From Sedimentitalea arenosa (GTDB taxonomy: Bacteria > Pseudomonadota > Alphaproteobacteria > Rhodobacterales > Rhodobacteraceae), in the NCBI RefSeq assembly GCF_016428585.1, contig NZ_JAELVR010000007.1:124001-188000 (forward strand): a DNA stretch of 64,000 nt, written 5' to 3'. Every line of letters starts with the position of its first letter. Position 1 is the first letter of the stretch. Below, piece after piece: positions 1 through 8,347 of this stretch. The notes under the pieces were generated by a model. The model was not told where the DNA came from. It saw nothing but the letters and a program-made list of their open reading frames with translations, and made no database searches. A program made the position numbers and the translations under genes.

Positions 1-1
1 G

Positions 2-595
2 CGTGTGTCCAATATCGCGAAATACACACGCGAGCGGTTCCGCCCGAAACACTACCTTGCCAGTGAAATCAGGCCACTTGAGGAAGACGCGCACCATCCC
101 CGTGTTCCGCTGCCCGGGGCCGATCCACTTCCTGAAGGTTCCTTTCTGCTGCTTCTGACCGAAGATGATTGTAGTATCGCTCAGACTCTGCCACGTCCGC
201 CTGCCGCGGTGCTTGGGCTTCTGGCAAGCAACGGGCGCTCGCCGCTGGGCGTCAGCGCGAAGGTTTCCGAATTTGCCCATGGTGCGGTTGACGACGCGCT
301 GTCCCAATCGGGCGGTGATATCATCGGTTTGACCGGGGAAGCCGACTGGTCCGGGCCAATCCTGCGCGCGGCGGCGCAGGCGGGCGTTCGGTCGATTGTC
401 ATCGGACATCCCCCGATCGGTCCGGTCGCGACTCGTTTCGCGCAGGCACGCGGCGAGATCGAGAGGGCGGGGCTCCGGATCCATGCGGTACGGCGGGACT
501 ACGATTCGGCGGCATGGCCACATGCAACGCGTGGCTTCTTCGCACTCAAGAAGAAGATACCCGCACTCCTGCGCGACATCGGGTTATCAGGCTGA
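2..595 (+). CDS. C-terminal part of a photolyase-like FAD-binding protein (5' end outside window)
   Basis: The reading frame is open to the left edge, so the gene probably begins upstream. A GTG at 5 could be a start but has no ribosome site in view. The first visible residues, SNIAKYTRERF, resemble the end of the FAD-binding domain of photolyase/cryptochrome relatives. The remaining 170 or so residues contain an alternating hydrophobic alpha/beta pattern and end in WPHATRGFFALKKKIPALL. I infer a deoxyribodipyrimidine-photolyase-related protein with an extra C-terminal domain. The FAD-site residues themselves lie outside the window, so the function is not proven. Confidence 0.5.
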   Translation, partial: RVSNIAKYTRERFRPKHYLASEIRPLEEDAHHPRVPLPGADPLPEGSFLLLLTEDDCSIAQTLPRPPAAVLGLLASNGRSPLGVSAKVSEFAHGAVDDALSQSGGDIIGLTGEADWSGPILRAAAQAGVRSIVIGHPPIGPVATRFAQARGEIERAGLRIHAVRRDYDSAAWPHATRGFFALKKKIPALLRDIGLSG

Positions 596-716
596 CGCGA
601 CCCCTGAGGCCTTGAAAATCCCCGCAGGCTTCTCCATTTTCGCGACGCGCGAGGACGACCTCGCCGGACCCATCGGTCAACAGGCGGGACGGCCCGATCA
701 AGTACGGAGTCCCTTC

Positions 717-1145
717 ATGCGCAGTACCGCAGATCGTATTCGCCAGGCCTTCAGCTTTGAAATCATCGGTCTTCTGATCGTCACACCTCTCTTCGCTTGG
801 ATTTTTGGTCATCCGATCGCGGAGATCGGTGTTCTTGCCCTGATTGGCGCGACTGCGGCGACGGGTTGGAACTATGCGTTCAACCTTGTTTTCGATCATG
901 CCGTGCGCCGATGGCGCGGCACTCCGCACAAGTCCTTCGCATTGCGCGTTGCGCATGCCGTGCTGTTCGAAACGACCCTGCTGATCATCTTGCTGCCGAT
1001 CTTTGCCTGGTGGCTGCAGGTATCCCTTCTGACGGCGCTGGTGATGGACCTGTCCTTCGCCGGCTTCTACATGATCTATACTTTTGTGTTCACTTGGGCC
1101 TATGACACGCTGTTCCCGCCGCGTGAGCGGCTTTGTTCAACATGA
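717..1145 (+). CDS. PACE family efflux transporter
   Basis: This 142-residue protein has four predicted membrane helices arranged as two tandem halves, as in the proteobacterial antimicrobial compound efflux (PACE, AceI-like) family. Family marks include the acidic residue in the first helix (SFEIIGLL), the GWNYAFN segment after helix 2 and the second copy SFAGFYMIYTF. PACE pumps export biocides such as chlorhexidine or short diamines using the proton gradient. I chose the ATG at 717 because it gives the standard family length and N-terminus; the frame is open further upstream but that part has no family similarity. It appears to be a single-gene unit. Confidence 0.75.
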   Translation: MRSTADRIRQAFSFEIIGLLIVTPLFAWIFGHPIAEIGVLALIGATAATGWNYAFNLVFDHAVRRWRGTPHKSFALRVAHAVLFETTLLIILLPIFAWWLQVSLLTALVMDLSFAGFYMIYTFVFTWAYDTLFPPRERLCST

Positions 1146-1241
1146 CCGGCGCGCGCGGCGGGACCTGGCATGAAAGCCTCAGCCGTGGCGCAAGGAGGCG
1201 GCTATCTTGGCCTGAAAGCGCAAACCAAGATACTGGATGAT

Positions 1242-1410
1242 CAGTCCCGGTAATTGGTGGATCGGATTGACGATGAACCTGTCGGGCTCTGAACTCCAGA
1301 CTTTGCTGACATATTCACAGGGCGTGAGATCGCTGAGGGTCTTGAGCCTTCGAGCGAATTTGTAGGCAGCCATGAAGTCCACGAGATGGGTGCGGATCTG
1401 AGCGTCTCGC
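1242..1410 (-). pseudogene. IS481-family transposase, C-terminal fragment
   Basis: Read on the minus strand, this stretch encodes [14 protein letters not shown], then LTPCEYVSKVWSSEPDRF and PIHQLPGL, which is the conserved C-terminal end of IS481-type DDE transposases (usually ending PIHQMPGLNT). The expected stop after PGL is lost and the frame runs on to 1179. The DDE catalytic core is absent: similarity stops near 1405-1412, where a restriction-enzyme fragment on the opposite strand begins. No terminal inverted repeats were seen. This is a dead remnant. Confidence 0.7.
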
Positions 1411-1411
1411 C

Positions 1412-1588
1412 GACGCCGAAGAGGAGGTTCTGTTGGAAGTCGTCTCGTGGCAACGCGAAGACGTCAGAGCGAAGGTGAGAGTCGCGGTCAAGAGAATTCT
1501 GCGCCGATATGGTTACCCTCCCGATCTTCAAGCCGAAGCAGTCAAACTTGTTATCAAACAAGCTGAGGCATTGGCGAAGGCTTTCTAA
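1412..1588 (+). pseudogene. hsdR: Type I restriction enzyme R subunit (HsdR), C-terminal fragment
   Basis: A 59-codon in-frame stretch ending in TAA at 1586-1588 reads [12 protein letters not shown], then [20 protein letters not shown] and [19 protein letters not shown]. This matches the extreme C-terminus of HsdR-type helicase/nuclease subunits (VRAKLRVxVKRxLRKYGYPPDKQ pattern). No start codon, nuclease or helicase motif is present and no hsdM or hsdS lies nearby, so it is a relic of a lost restriction-modification system. The gap from 1589 to 1790 holds nothing I recognise. Confidence 0.65.
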
Positions 1589-1790
1589 GTGCCGACCACG
1601 CGGACTTCGCCGCTAGTCGCCAGAACGAACTTTGGAAAGCAATTCGAAGTCCTAGAAAGGGCGACGGACCGGATATGGATGCCCGGGGTCGCCGCACTAT
1701 TGAGGGCTGCAATTCTTCCGCTATCGTCGATCTTTTCGGCGTTGCGGCACCGCCTCAAGGTTCAATGAACCTGCGCGCCCTATCTCAAAC

Positions 1791-1813
1791 AAAAAAAGCG
1801 CCGCAGAGGACGC
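1791..1813 (-). terminator. Rho-independent terminator of tRNA-Pro
   Basis: On the minus strand, GCGTC, a six-base loop and GGCGC form a five-pair stem (one G-T pair) directly followed by seven T. It lies 12 bases beyond the CCA end of the tRNA gene. Confidence 0.6.
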
Positions 1814-1824
1814 CCTATTTTTGT

Positions 1825-1901
1825 TGGTCGGAGTGAGAGGATTCGAACCTCCGGCCCCTGCCTCCCGAAGACAGTGCTCTACCAGGCTGAGCTACACTCC
1901 G
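1825..1901 (-). tRNA. tRNA-Pro (anticodon CGG)
   Basis: The minus strand folds into a 77-nt cloverleaf. The acceptor CGGAGTG pairs with CACTCCG, followed by discriminator A and an encoded CCA. The anticodon stem CTGTC/GGCAG carries the loop TTCGGGA, giving anticodon CGG, which reads proline codon CCG. The T arm contains GGTTCGAATCC. It stands alone, with its own terminator, beside the IS481 and hsdR fragments. tRNA genes are common integration points, which may explain the debris. Confidence 0.97.
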
Positions 1902-1950
1902 ACCGTTGTGGGTGCGGATTACAGACCCGCCTGCGCTTTGGCAAGCCGAA

Positions 1951-2919
1951 TCATTTCGGTCGTTTCAGGACATTGAGAAAGGCCCCGACGCGCAGGCCTG
2001 AGATCAGACCGATGCGGGTTTTCGTCTCGAGCACGGGCGTCGTGCGGGACGCGCGTCCGCTGGCCTCGCGATGCAGGATGTAGATGCCGCTGGCGATGAT
2101 GATGGCCGCGCCGACATAGGTCGGCAGGTCGGGATACTCGCCGAAGATCAGCGCGCCGAATACCGCTGCCCATAGAATCTGGGAATACTGCATCGGCGCG
2201 ACCACGATCGCGGTTCCGCGCCGATAGGCGGCGATCAGGCAGGACATCGCGATGAGCACAAGAACCGAGACCACAGCCAATGCGCCAAGGTCGACCAGCG
2301 GCATCGGGCGATAAACCACCGGCAGCGCCAGCGCCATCAGCACGAAGCTGGTCAGCATCGGGTAGAGGATCATCAGCACCGGGCGCTCCTCCTGGCCGAT
2401 CTTGCGCACCACGATCGCGTTGAACGCGCCCGCCACTGCCGAAACCATCGCGGCGATATGGCCGGGCCCGAGCGCCTCGCCGCCGGGGCGCAGCACCACC
2501 ACGACGCCGATCAGACCGACCACCACGGCCAGGCCACGCCGCAGTCGCACGGTTTCGCCCAGAATCGGCACCGCGAGTATGGTGATCAGCAGGGGAGCCG
2601 CGAAGAGGATCGCGTAGACCTGCGCCAATGGCAGAACCGAGAAGGCGTAGAAGGCGCACACCCCGGCGGTGACACCCGAGACGCTCCGCAGCAGCATCCA
2701 CCAGGGATGCACCGGGCGCAGGGTCCCGGGCTTGCTGTCCCGGATCAGCAGCACGGTGATCATCGGAAAGCTGAAGAGCGAGCTGAAGAACACGATCTGG
2801 AAGGGGGAATAGATCCCGCCCAGATACTTGATCACCACATCATGGGTCGAAAAGATCGCAAAGGCCGCCAGACCGAACAGCGCGCCGGAAAGATTGGCGG
2901 AGCGGGCCGAAGCGGTCAT
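1951..2919 (-). CDS. DMT superfamily transporter (two EamA domains)
   Basis: This 322-residue, very hydrophobic protein has about ten membrane helices in two EamA repeats, typical of drug/metabolite transporters of the inner membrane. The second half includes MQYSQILWAAVFGALIFGE, a standard EamA helix-9 pattern. I set the start at the ATG at 2919 (MTASARSANL). The frame is open further upstream, but that part overlaps the leuB end and lacks membrane character. Substrate unknown; the family exports amino acids, nucleosides or small metabolites. It lies 67 bases downstream of leuB on the same strand and may be co-transcribed. Confidence 0.85.
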   Translation of the reverse strand: MTASARSANLSGALFGLAAFAIFSTHDVVIKYLGGIYSPFQIVFFSSLFSFPMITVLLIRDSKPGTLRPVHPWWMLLRSVSGVTAGVCAFYAFSVLPLAQVYAILFAAPLLITILAVPILGETVRLRRGLAVVVGLIGVVVVLRPGGEALGPGHIAAMVSAVAGAFNAIVVRKIGQEERPVLMILYPMLTSFVLMALALPVVYRPMPLVDLGALAVVSVLVLIAMSCLIAAYRRGTAIVVAPMQYSQILWAAVFGALIFGEYPDLPTYVGAAIIIASGIYILHREASGRASRTTPVLETKTRIGLISGLRVGAFLNVLKRPK

Positions 2920-2986
2920 GGACCGGTGCCGTCCGCTTGGGCCTTGTGCACGCGCCCGGCCAGACTGCCCCGCGCGCGCACCGGGG

Positions 2987-4093
2987 TCAAAGGCTGGCGT
3001 CCAGCGCCGCCAGGATCGCGTCACCCATCTGGCGGGTGCTGACGGGCTCAACACCTTCCTCGCCGATCAGATCGGCGGTGCGCAGACCATCCGCCAACAC
3101 CTTCTCGACCGCGGTCTCGATCCGTTTCGCCTCGTCGCCCTGATCGAAAGAATAGCGCAACGCCATGGCAAAGCTGAGGATACAGGCGATCGGGTTCGCC
3201 TTGCCCTGTCCGGCGATATCAGGGGCAGATCCGTGAACCGGTTCATACAGCGCCTTGGGGCGGCCATTGGCCATCGGCGCGCCGAGGCTGGCCGAGGGCA
3301 GCATGCCCAGGGAGCCGGTCAGCATTGCGGCAGCGTCAGACAGCAGGTCACCAAAGAGGTTGTCGGTCACGATCACGTCGAACTGCTTGGGCCAGCGGCA
3401 GAGCTGCATGGCGCCCGCATCGGCATACATGTGCGACAGCTCGACATCCGGGTAATCCTCGTCGTGGACCTTCTGGACCACCTCGCGCCAGAGGATGCCG
3501 CTTTCCATCACGTTGGCCTTTTCCATCGAGCAGACCTTGTTGCCCCGCTTGCGGGCCAGTTCGAAGGCCGAGCGCGCGACGCGATCGATCTCGCTCTCGG
3601 TATAGCGTTGGGTGTTGATGCCGACGCGTTCATTGCCTTCCTTGATGATGCCGCGCGGCTCACCGAAATAGATGCCACTGGTCAGTTCGCGCACGATCAC
3701 GATGTCCAAACCGGCGACGACCTCACGCTTGAGACTACTGAAATCCGCCAGCGCATCGAAGCATTGGGCCGGGCGCAGGTTCGAGAACAGGTCCATCTCC
3801 TTGCGCAGGCGCAGCAGGCCGCGTTCGGGTTTGACGCTGAAATCGAGGTTGTCGTATTTCGGGCCGCCGACCGCGCCCAGAAGCACAGCGTCGACCTCCT
3901 GCGCCTTGGCCATGGTCTCATCCGTCAGGGGGGTGCCATGAGCGTCATAGGCCGCGCCGCCGACCAAATCCTCGGATACGTCAAAGGCAAGACCCCGCTT
4001 GTCGCCAAACCAGTCGATGACGCGCTTGACCTCGGCCATGACTTCGGGGCCGATCCCGTCACCGGGAAGAATGAGAAGCGAGGGGTTTGACAT
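2987..4093 (-). CDS. leuB: 3-isopropylmalate dehydrogenase
   Basis: LeuB oxidatively decarboxylates 3-isopropylmalate with NAD+ to 2-oxoisocaproate, the third step of leucine synthesis. The 368-residue protein has the full family layout: PGDGIGPE at 10-17, the substrate-binding arginine region [31 protein letters not shown] with the metal-binding aspartates, and the NAD site [17 protein letters not shown]. The start at 4093 is preceded by AGGAGA. It lies 3 kb from leuCD on the same strand, separated by a LysR gene and others. Confidence 0.97.
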   Translation of the reverse strand: MSNPSLLILPGDGIGPEVMAEVKRVIDWFGDKRGLAFDVSEDLVGGAAYDAHGTPLTDETMAKAQEVDAVLLGAVGGPKYDNLDFSVKPERGLLRLRKEMDLFSNLRPAQCFDALADFSSLKREVVAGLDIVIVRELTSGIYFGEPRGIIKEGNERVGINTQRYTESEIDRVARSAFELARKRGNKVCSMEKANVMESGILWREVVQKVHDEDYPDVELSHMYADAGAMQLCRWPKQFDVIVTDNLFGDLLSDAAAMLTGSLGMLPSASLGAPMANGRPKALYEPVHGSAPDIAGQGKANPIACILSFAMALRYSFDQGDEAKRIETAVEKVLADGLRTADLIGEEGVEPVSTRQMGDAILAALDASL

Positions 4094-4147
4094 GCGAGGC
4101 TCTCCTGAATTGCCGATGACTGCCGATACCGCGCGCGCCTGCAAGGG

Positions 4148-5071
4148 TCAACAAGCTGACCCACGCTCGGCTTCGGTGCGGCAGACCCGGATGAGGCCCT
4201 CCAGGAGCATGTCCCAGACCCGACGCAGGCGCGGTGTCCGTCGCATCGCCTCATGCGCGGCAAGCCAGACAGGCAGCGGCGGGATCGACAGACCAAGGTC
4301 GATTTCCTCGACCAGCGGATCGGCGCGACCCACCCCGGTCTGCGAGAAGCCGATCCCGCAACCTGCCCGCACGAGCTCCCAGTAGATCGCCTGGTTGTCG
4401 CAGCGCGTGGCGAAAGCCTCGCGCCGCACCGGCCAGCCCATCCTGCGCATGGTGTCGAGGATCAGCTCGTTGCTGTCATAGCCGACCAGGTCATGGTTCA
4501 GGATGTCCTCCGGCGTCTCGGGCCGCCCCGCCCGGTTCAGGTAGCTTCCGGCGGCGAAGATCCCCAGCTGCAGGTCACCCACATGTCGCGCGACCACGTC
4601 GGCCTGGGTCGGGCGATACATCCGCACCGCGATGTCAGCCTGCCGGAACAGCAGGTTCTCGGTCCGGTCCGATGGCAGCAGGTCGATCTGGATCGCCGGT
4701 TCGGCGCGGCGGATGTCGGCGAGGATCGGCGGCAGCAGGTAGTGGCTTGCGAAAACGCTCGCGGTCAGGCGCACGGTTCCGGCGATGCGCTGCGCCTGAC
4801 CGGCGGCGGTCAGCGCCATCTGCTTCATCGATTCGTCCATGCGGCGCGCCATCGGCAACAGGTCCGCCCCGCCCTGCGACAGATTCAGACCGCGCGCGTG
4901 ACGGTCAAAGAGGGCCATGCCCAGGTCGTCTTCGAGGGCCTTGATATGACGACCAAGCGTCGGCTGGCTGCGCCCCAACCTCTGCGCTGCCCCGGTCAGG
5001 GAGCCGGTTTCTGCGACCGCTAGAAAGCTCTGGATGAGCGACCAATCGGTCAGGGGAAGCACCTTATCCAT
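4148..5071 (-). CDS. LysR family transcriptional regulator
   Basis: The 307-residue protein starts with a winged helix-turn-helix (LIQSFLAVAETGSLTGAAQR, then LGRSQPTLGRHIKALEDDLG) and continues with a periplasmic-binding-protein-like effector domain. It is transcribed away from an NAD(P)-dependent reductase gene. By the usual LysR arrangement it probably controls that neighbour and itself; an inverted repeat lies between them. The inducer is unknown. Confidence 0.9.
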   Translation of the reverse strand: MDKVLPLTDWSLIQSFLAVAETGSLTGAAQRLGRSQPTLGRHIKALEDDLGMALFDRHARGLNLSQGGADLLPMARRMDESMKQMALTAAGQAQRIAGTVRLTASVFASHYLLPPILADIRRAEPAIQIDLLPSDRTENLLFRQADIAVRMYRPTQADVVARHVGDLQLGIFAAGSYLNRAGRPETPEDILNHDLVGYDSNELILDTMRRMGWPVRREAFATRCDNQAIYWELVRAGCGIGFSQTGVGRADPLVEEIDLGLSIPPLPVWLAAHEAMRRTPRLRRVWDMLLEGLIRVCRTEAERGSAC

Positions 5072-5098
5072 TCATCCGTGAATAACATACCGCCGTTT

Positions 5099-5118
5099 TT
5101 CCGCAATATGCCGCGGAA
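5099..5118. promoter_or_regulatory. Inverted repeat between LysR and SDR genes, candidate operator
   Basis: TTCCGC, eight bases, GCGGAA form a perfect six-base inverted repeat in the 96-base divergent intergenic region. Its position fits a LysR binding site, but no experiment or consensus supports it beyond location and symmetry. Confidence 0.35.
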
Positions 5119-5167
5119 ATGCGAATGGGTATATTCTTGCAACATCTCAACGAAAGGAGACTTTGCC

Positions 5168-6076
5168 ATGTCCCAGACAGTTCTGATCCTCGGTGCCTCC
5201 GGCCGATTTGGACGCCATGCCGCGACAGCGTTTCAAGCGCAGGGCTGGACCGTAAGCCGCTTTGACCGGGCACGCGACGACCTCATGACCGCTGCGCGCG
5301 GCGCGGATGTGATCGTGGCCGGTTGGAACCCGGCCTATCCCGACTGGCCCGACCAGGTCACCAGGCAGCACGAACAAATCATCGAAGCCGCCCGCGCCAC
5401 GGGAGCGACGGTGCTGCTGCCGGGCAACGTTTATGTGTTCGGCCCGGACACCCCAGCCCCCTGGGGGTCCGACACGCCGCATCGCGCGACCAACCGGATG
5501 GGCCGGATCCGGGTCGAGATGGAGGACGCTTACCGCCAGTCGGGTGTGCGCACCATCCTGCTGCGGGCAGGAGACTTCCTCGACACCGAAGCCTCGGGAA
5601 ACTGGTTCGACAAGATCCTGACGAAATCCCTGGACCGGGGCGTGTTCCGGTATCCGGGACGGCCCGATATTCCCCACGCCTGGGCCTGGCTACCCGATTT
5701 CGCCCGCGCCGCTGTCAACCTCGCCGAGATGCGCGACACGCTGCCCTCTTTCATCGATATCCCGTTTCCCGGCTATACGCTCAGCGGGCAACAGATGGCG
5801 GATACGCTGGCGCGGGTGTCGCCCGGCCCTGTCCGATTGAAACGGATGTCCTGGCTGCCCCTGGTTCTGGCCAGCCCGGTCTGGCCGATGGGGCGGTGCC
5901 TGCGCGAAATGCGCTATCTTTGGGACACGCCGCACTGGCTCGATCCATGCAAATTCGCCGAGGTCCTGCCCGATTTTCAAAGTACGCCGGTTGAACGGGC
6001 CCTAACCCGAGCGATCGACCGGTCGTCAATCCAGCGCCAGATCGACCCAGACCAGACGGTGCCGGCTGGCCTTTGA
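5168..6076 (+). CDS. NAD(P)-dependent epimerase/reductase (atypical SDR)
   Basis: This 302-residue protein opens with the Rossmann nucleotide motif GASGRFG (residues 9-15). It belongs to the extended or atypical short-chain dehydrogenase group (NAD-dependent epimerase/dehydratase type). The start at 5168 is preceded by AAAGGAG. It is divergent from a LysR gene, which is its likely regulator. Substrate unknown. The last 51 bases overlap the end of the convergent gene on the other strand. Confidence 0.75.
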   Translation: MSQTVLILGASGRFGRHAATAFQAQGWTVSRFDRARDDLMTAARGADVIVAGWNPAYPDWPDQVTRQHEQIIEAARATGATVLLPGNVYVFGPDTPAPWGSDTPHRATNRMGRIRVEMEDAYRQSGVRTILLRAGDFLDTEASGNWFDKILTKSLDRGVFRYPGRPDIPHAWAWLPDFARAAVNLAEMRDTLPSFIDIPFPGYTLSGQQMADTLARVSPGPVRLKRMSWLPLVLASPVWPMGRCLREMRYLWDTPHWLDPCKFAEVLPDFQSTPVERALTRAIDRSSIQRQIDPDQTVPAGL

Positions 6077-7111
6077 GGCCTCGGCATGGCCGGCCTGATC
6101 GAGGGCGGGCCAGTATACCCCGGCATCGATCACGCGCCAATCGCGTGACGGCAGAACGTAGTCGACTCGCAATCTACCCGGCCGCTCCCAATCGACCGTG
6201 TCCAGCGCGTTTTCACCCGCATGGCCCTGATCCGCCGCTTCCGCCGCGCCAGCGCTGGCAGGTCGCGGGTCCTGCAATCTGGGATCGCTCAGCAGAGTCA
6301 TGATAGCGTCGGAACGCCCGTCGCTGTCATGCGGGTCGAGATTGGCGCCGCCTGCCAGCACGAACCGATCGGGCGCGGGACCGAATGCGCCATCCAGAAC
6401 CAGTTGCCACAGCCGGATCTCATCGTGGTTGCGCCTGCCATTGCGGTCTTCGGGGCCGTCAAAGACAGGCGGACCGGCCTGAAAGGTCAGAAGGTCGAAA
6501 TCTCCACCTTCCGGCAACGTGATCGGCACGATCCAATGCCCTGTGCTGGACAGGCGCTGCACATCCATAGCCTCTTCGGACGGAAACAGACCGCCATCGG
6601 GGCGCCTTGGAAGCAAGGCCCCGGGCATGTCCTTCCAGAGAAGCGCCGACAGGTCGCGCACCTCGTCCCGGCGGATCGGCAGGCGGGACAGCACCGCGAT
6701 GCCGCCCTGCCCCGTGAAGGCACCAAATCCCTGCGCATCGCCCGGCCCGCCAAGACGACCGTCGCCGTCAAGATCATGATCGCTCGCCATGCCGCTGTTG
6801 GGCATCGGCGCGAAGCGGTGCGGATAAGGTGCGCCAGCCTCGGCCAGGCGCGCGGCGAAGGCGGTCAGCGCCGCTTGGTCGTAGTCCCAGTCGAAACCCT
6901 GGATCACGAGGATATCGGGCGATACCTCGGCGATCACCGCCACCACGGCGGCGATGTCGGCCACGTCATCCTTCCCGAGGTCGCGTAGCAGCAGACCCGG
7001 GCCATCGCGCTCAAGTTCGGTGTTGAACGTGGCGATCCGCAAGTCCTGCGCCCCCAGCAACAACGGGACGCAGGACAGGACAAGAGCAAGCAGGATCGCG
7101 CGCGGGGTCAT
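6026..7111 (-). CDS. Secreted endonuclease/exonuclease/phosphatase-fold protein
   Basis: A signal peptide (residues 1-21, cleaved near LLLGAQ) precedes an EEP-fold domain: the strand RIATFNTE, the acidic-site region DILVIQGFDWDYD, a late GGANLDPHDSDGRSD segment equivalent to the GDFN motif, and VDYVLPS near the C-terminus. Family members hydrolyse phosphodiester or phosphomonoester bonds; the target here is unknown and probably extracytoplasmic. It begins one base from the leuD stop on the same strand, so it is likely co-transcribed with leuC-DUF308-leuD without an obvious metabolic link. Confidence 0.75.
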   Translation of the reverse strand: MTPRAILLALVLSCVPLLLGAQDLRIATFNTELERDGPGLLLRDLGKDDVADIAAVVAVIAEVSPDILVIQGFDWDYDQAALTAFAARLAEAGAPYPHRFAPMPNSGMASDHDLDGDGRLGGPGDAQGFGAFTGQGGIAVLSRLPIRRDEVRDLSALLWKDMPGALLPRRPDGGLFPSEEAMDVQRLSSTGHWIVPITLPEGGDFDLLTFQAGPPVFDGPEDRNGRRNHDEIRLWQLVLDGAFGPAPDRFVLAGGANLDPHDSDGRSDAIMTLLSDPRLQDPRPASAGAAEAADQGHAGENALDTVDWERPGRLRVDYVLPSRDWRVIDAGVYWPALDQAGHAEASKASRHRLVWVDLALD

Positions 7112-7717
7112 TCAGACCCAGGGACGCTCCATCGCGGCCTTGGACTCGAACGCATCGATGGCCGAGGCTTTCTCCATCGTCAGGCCGATGTCGTCGAGCC
7201 CTTCGATCAAGCAATGTTTCTTGAAGGAGTCGATCTCGAAGGCGAAGCTCTCGCCGTCCGATGTGGTCACCGTCTGCGCCTCCAGATCCACGGTCATGCG
7301 CGCGTTGGCGCCCTTTTCCGCATCCTTCATCAGCACGTCGACCGCCTTCTGCGGCAGCGCGATCGGCAGGATGCCGTTCTTGAAGCAGTTGTTGTAGAAG
7401 ATGTCGGCGAAGCTGGGCGCGATGACGCAGCGGATGCCGAAATCCTTGATCGCCCATGGCGCGTGCTCACGCGAGCTGCCACAGCCGAAATTGTCGCCCG
7501 CGACCAGGATCTCCGCATCGCGATACTGCGGCTTGTTCAGCACGAAATCGGGGATCTCGTTGCCATCGTCATCATAGCGCATCTCGTCGAACAGGTTGAT
7601 GCCCAGACCCGAGCGCTTGATCGTCTTGAGAAACTGCTTGGGGATGATCATGTCGGTATCGACGTTGATCAGCGGCATCGGCGCCGCCACCCCGGTGAGC
7701 GTTGTGAACTTGTCCAT
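7112..7717 (-). CDS. leuD: 3-isopropylmalate dehydratase small subunit
   Basis: LeuD forms the swivel domain of isopropylmalate isomerase with LeuC (2- to 3-isopropylmalate). The 201-residue protein carries the hallmarks [13 protein letters not shown] and [16 protein letters not shown] and ends at normal family length. It is separated from leuC by a DUF308 gene rather than being adjacent. Confidence 0.96.
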   Translation of the reverse strand: MDKFTTLTGVAAPMPLINVDTDMIIPKQFLKTIKRSGLGINLFDEMRYDDDGNEIPDFVLNKPQYRDAEILVAGDNFGCGSSREHAPWAIKDFGIRCVIAPSFADIFYNNCFKNGILPIALPQKAVDVLMKDAEKGANARMTVDLEAQTVTTSDGESFAFEIDSFKKHCLIEGLDDIGLTMEKASAIDAFESKAAMERPWV

Positions 7718-7759
7718 ATGTGTCTCCGATGGGACGGCGCGAGGCCGCCCCGCATTGGG

Positions 7760-8314
7760 TTACTTGTCGAGCCGCTGTTCCAGCTTTTCCTTCAGCTCGC
7801 CCTTCGCGGTGCGCAGGAAGAGCGCCAGAGCGATCAGGCCGGAGCCGTTGAACAGCATTTCGATGCCCAGAAGCAGACCCAGCAGGCTGGGGGCGACCGA
7901 GGCGAAATTGGCGAAAATATAACCTGCCAGCAGCACCGAGAGCGCGCCCGATAACAGCATCATCCAGAAGAACGGCGTCTCCCGCATCTGGAAGGCGGTG
8001 ATCAGGCGGGCAACGCCACTTGCGGCAAAGAGGATGGCGACCAGCATGGTCAGCGAGATCACGCCCTGCAGCGGGTGCCAGATCAGCGACAGGCCCAACA
8101 GCAGCATCAGAACACCGAGGCCGATGCCGAGGAACTTGCCCCACGCCCCTTCCTCACCGAAACCGGCGACGAACTGGATGCCACCGGACAGCATGAACAG
8201 GATGCCGGCCAGAAGCGTGACGCTGATCGACGCGGCGACAGGGTTGGCCAGAACGAAAATGCCGAACGCGATCGACAATATTCCGAGGATGAGCCACTTG
8301 ACCCAGAGTTTCAT
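7760..8314 (-). CDS. HdeD-like membrane protein (DUF308)
   Basis: The 184-residue protein has six membrane helices made from repeated pairs, as in the DUF308/HdeD family linked to acid resistance in enterics. It starts 33 bases after leuC and ends 42 bases before leuD, so it sits inside the leucine operon. No catalytic motif is visible. A role in leucine synthesis is not implied by anything in its sequence. Confidence 0.8.
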   Translation of the reverse strand: MKLWVKWLILGILSIAFGIFVLANPVAASISVTLLAGILFMLSGGIQFVAGFGEEGAWGKFLGIGLGVLMLLLGLSLIWHPLQGVISLTMLVAILFAASGVARLITAFQMRETPFFWMMLLSGALSVLLAGYIFANFASVAPSLLGLLLGIEMLFNGSGLIALALFLRTAKGELKEKLEQRLDK

Positions 8315-8347
8315 GATGCAATTCCTTTTTGTCTGTTTGCCAACATC

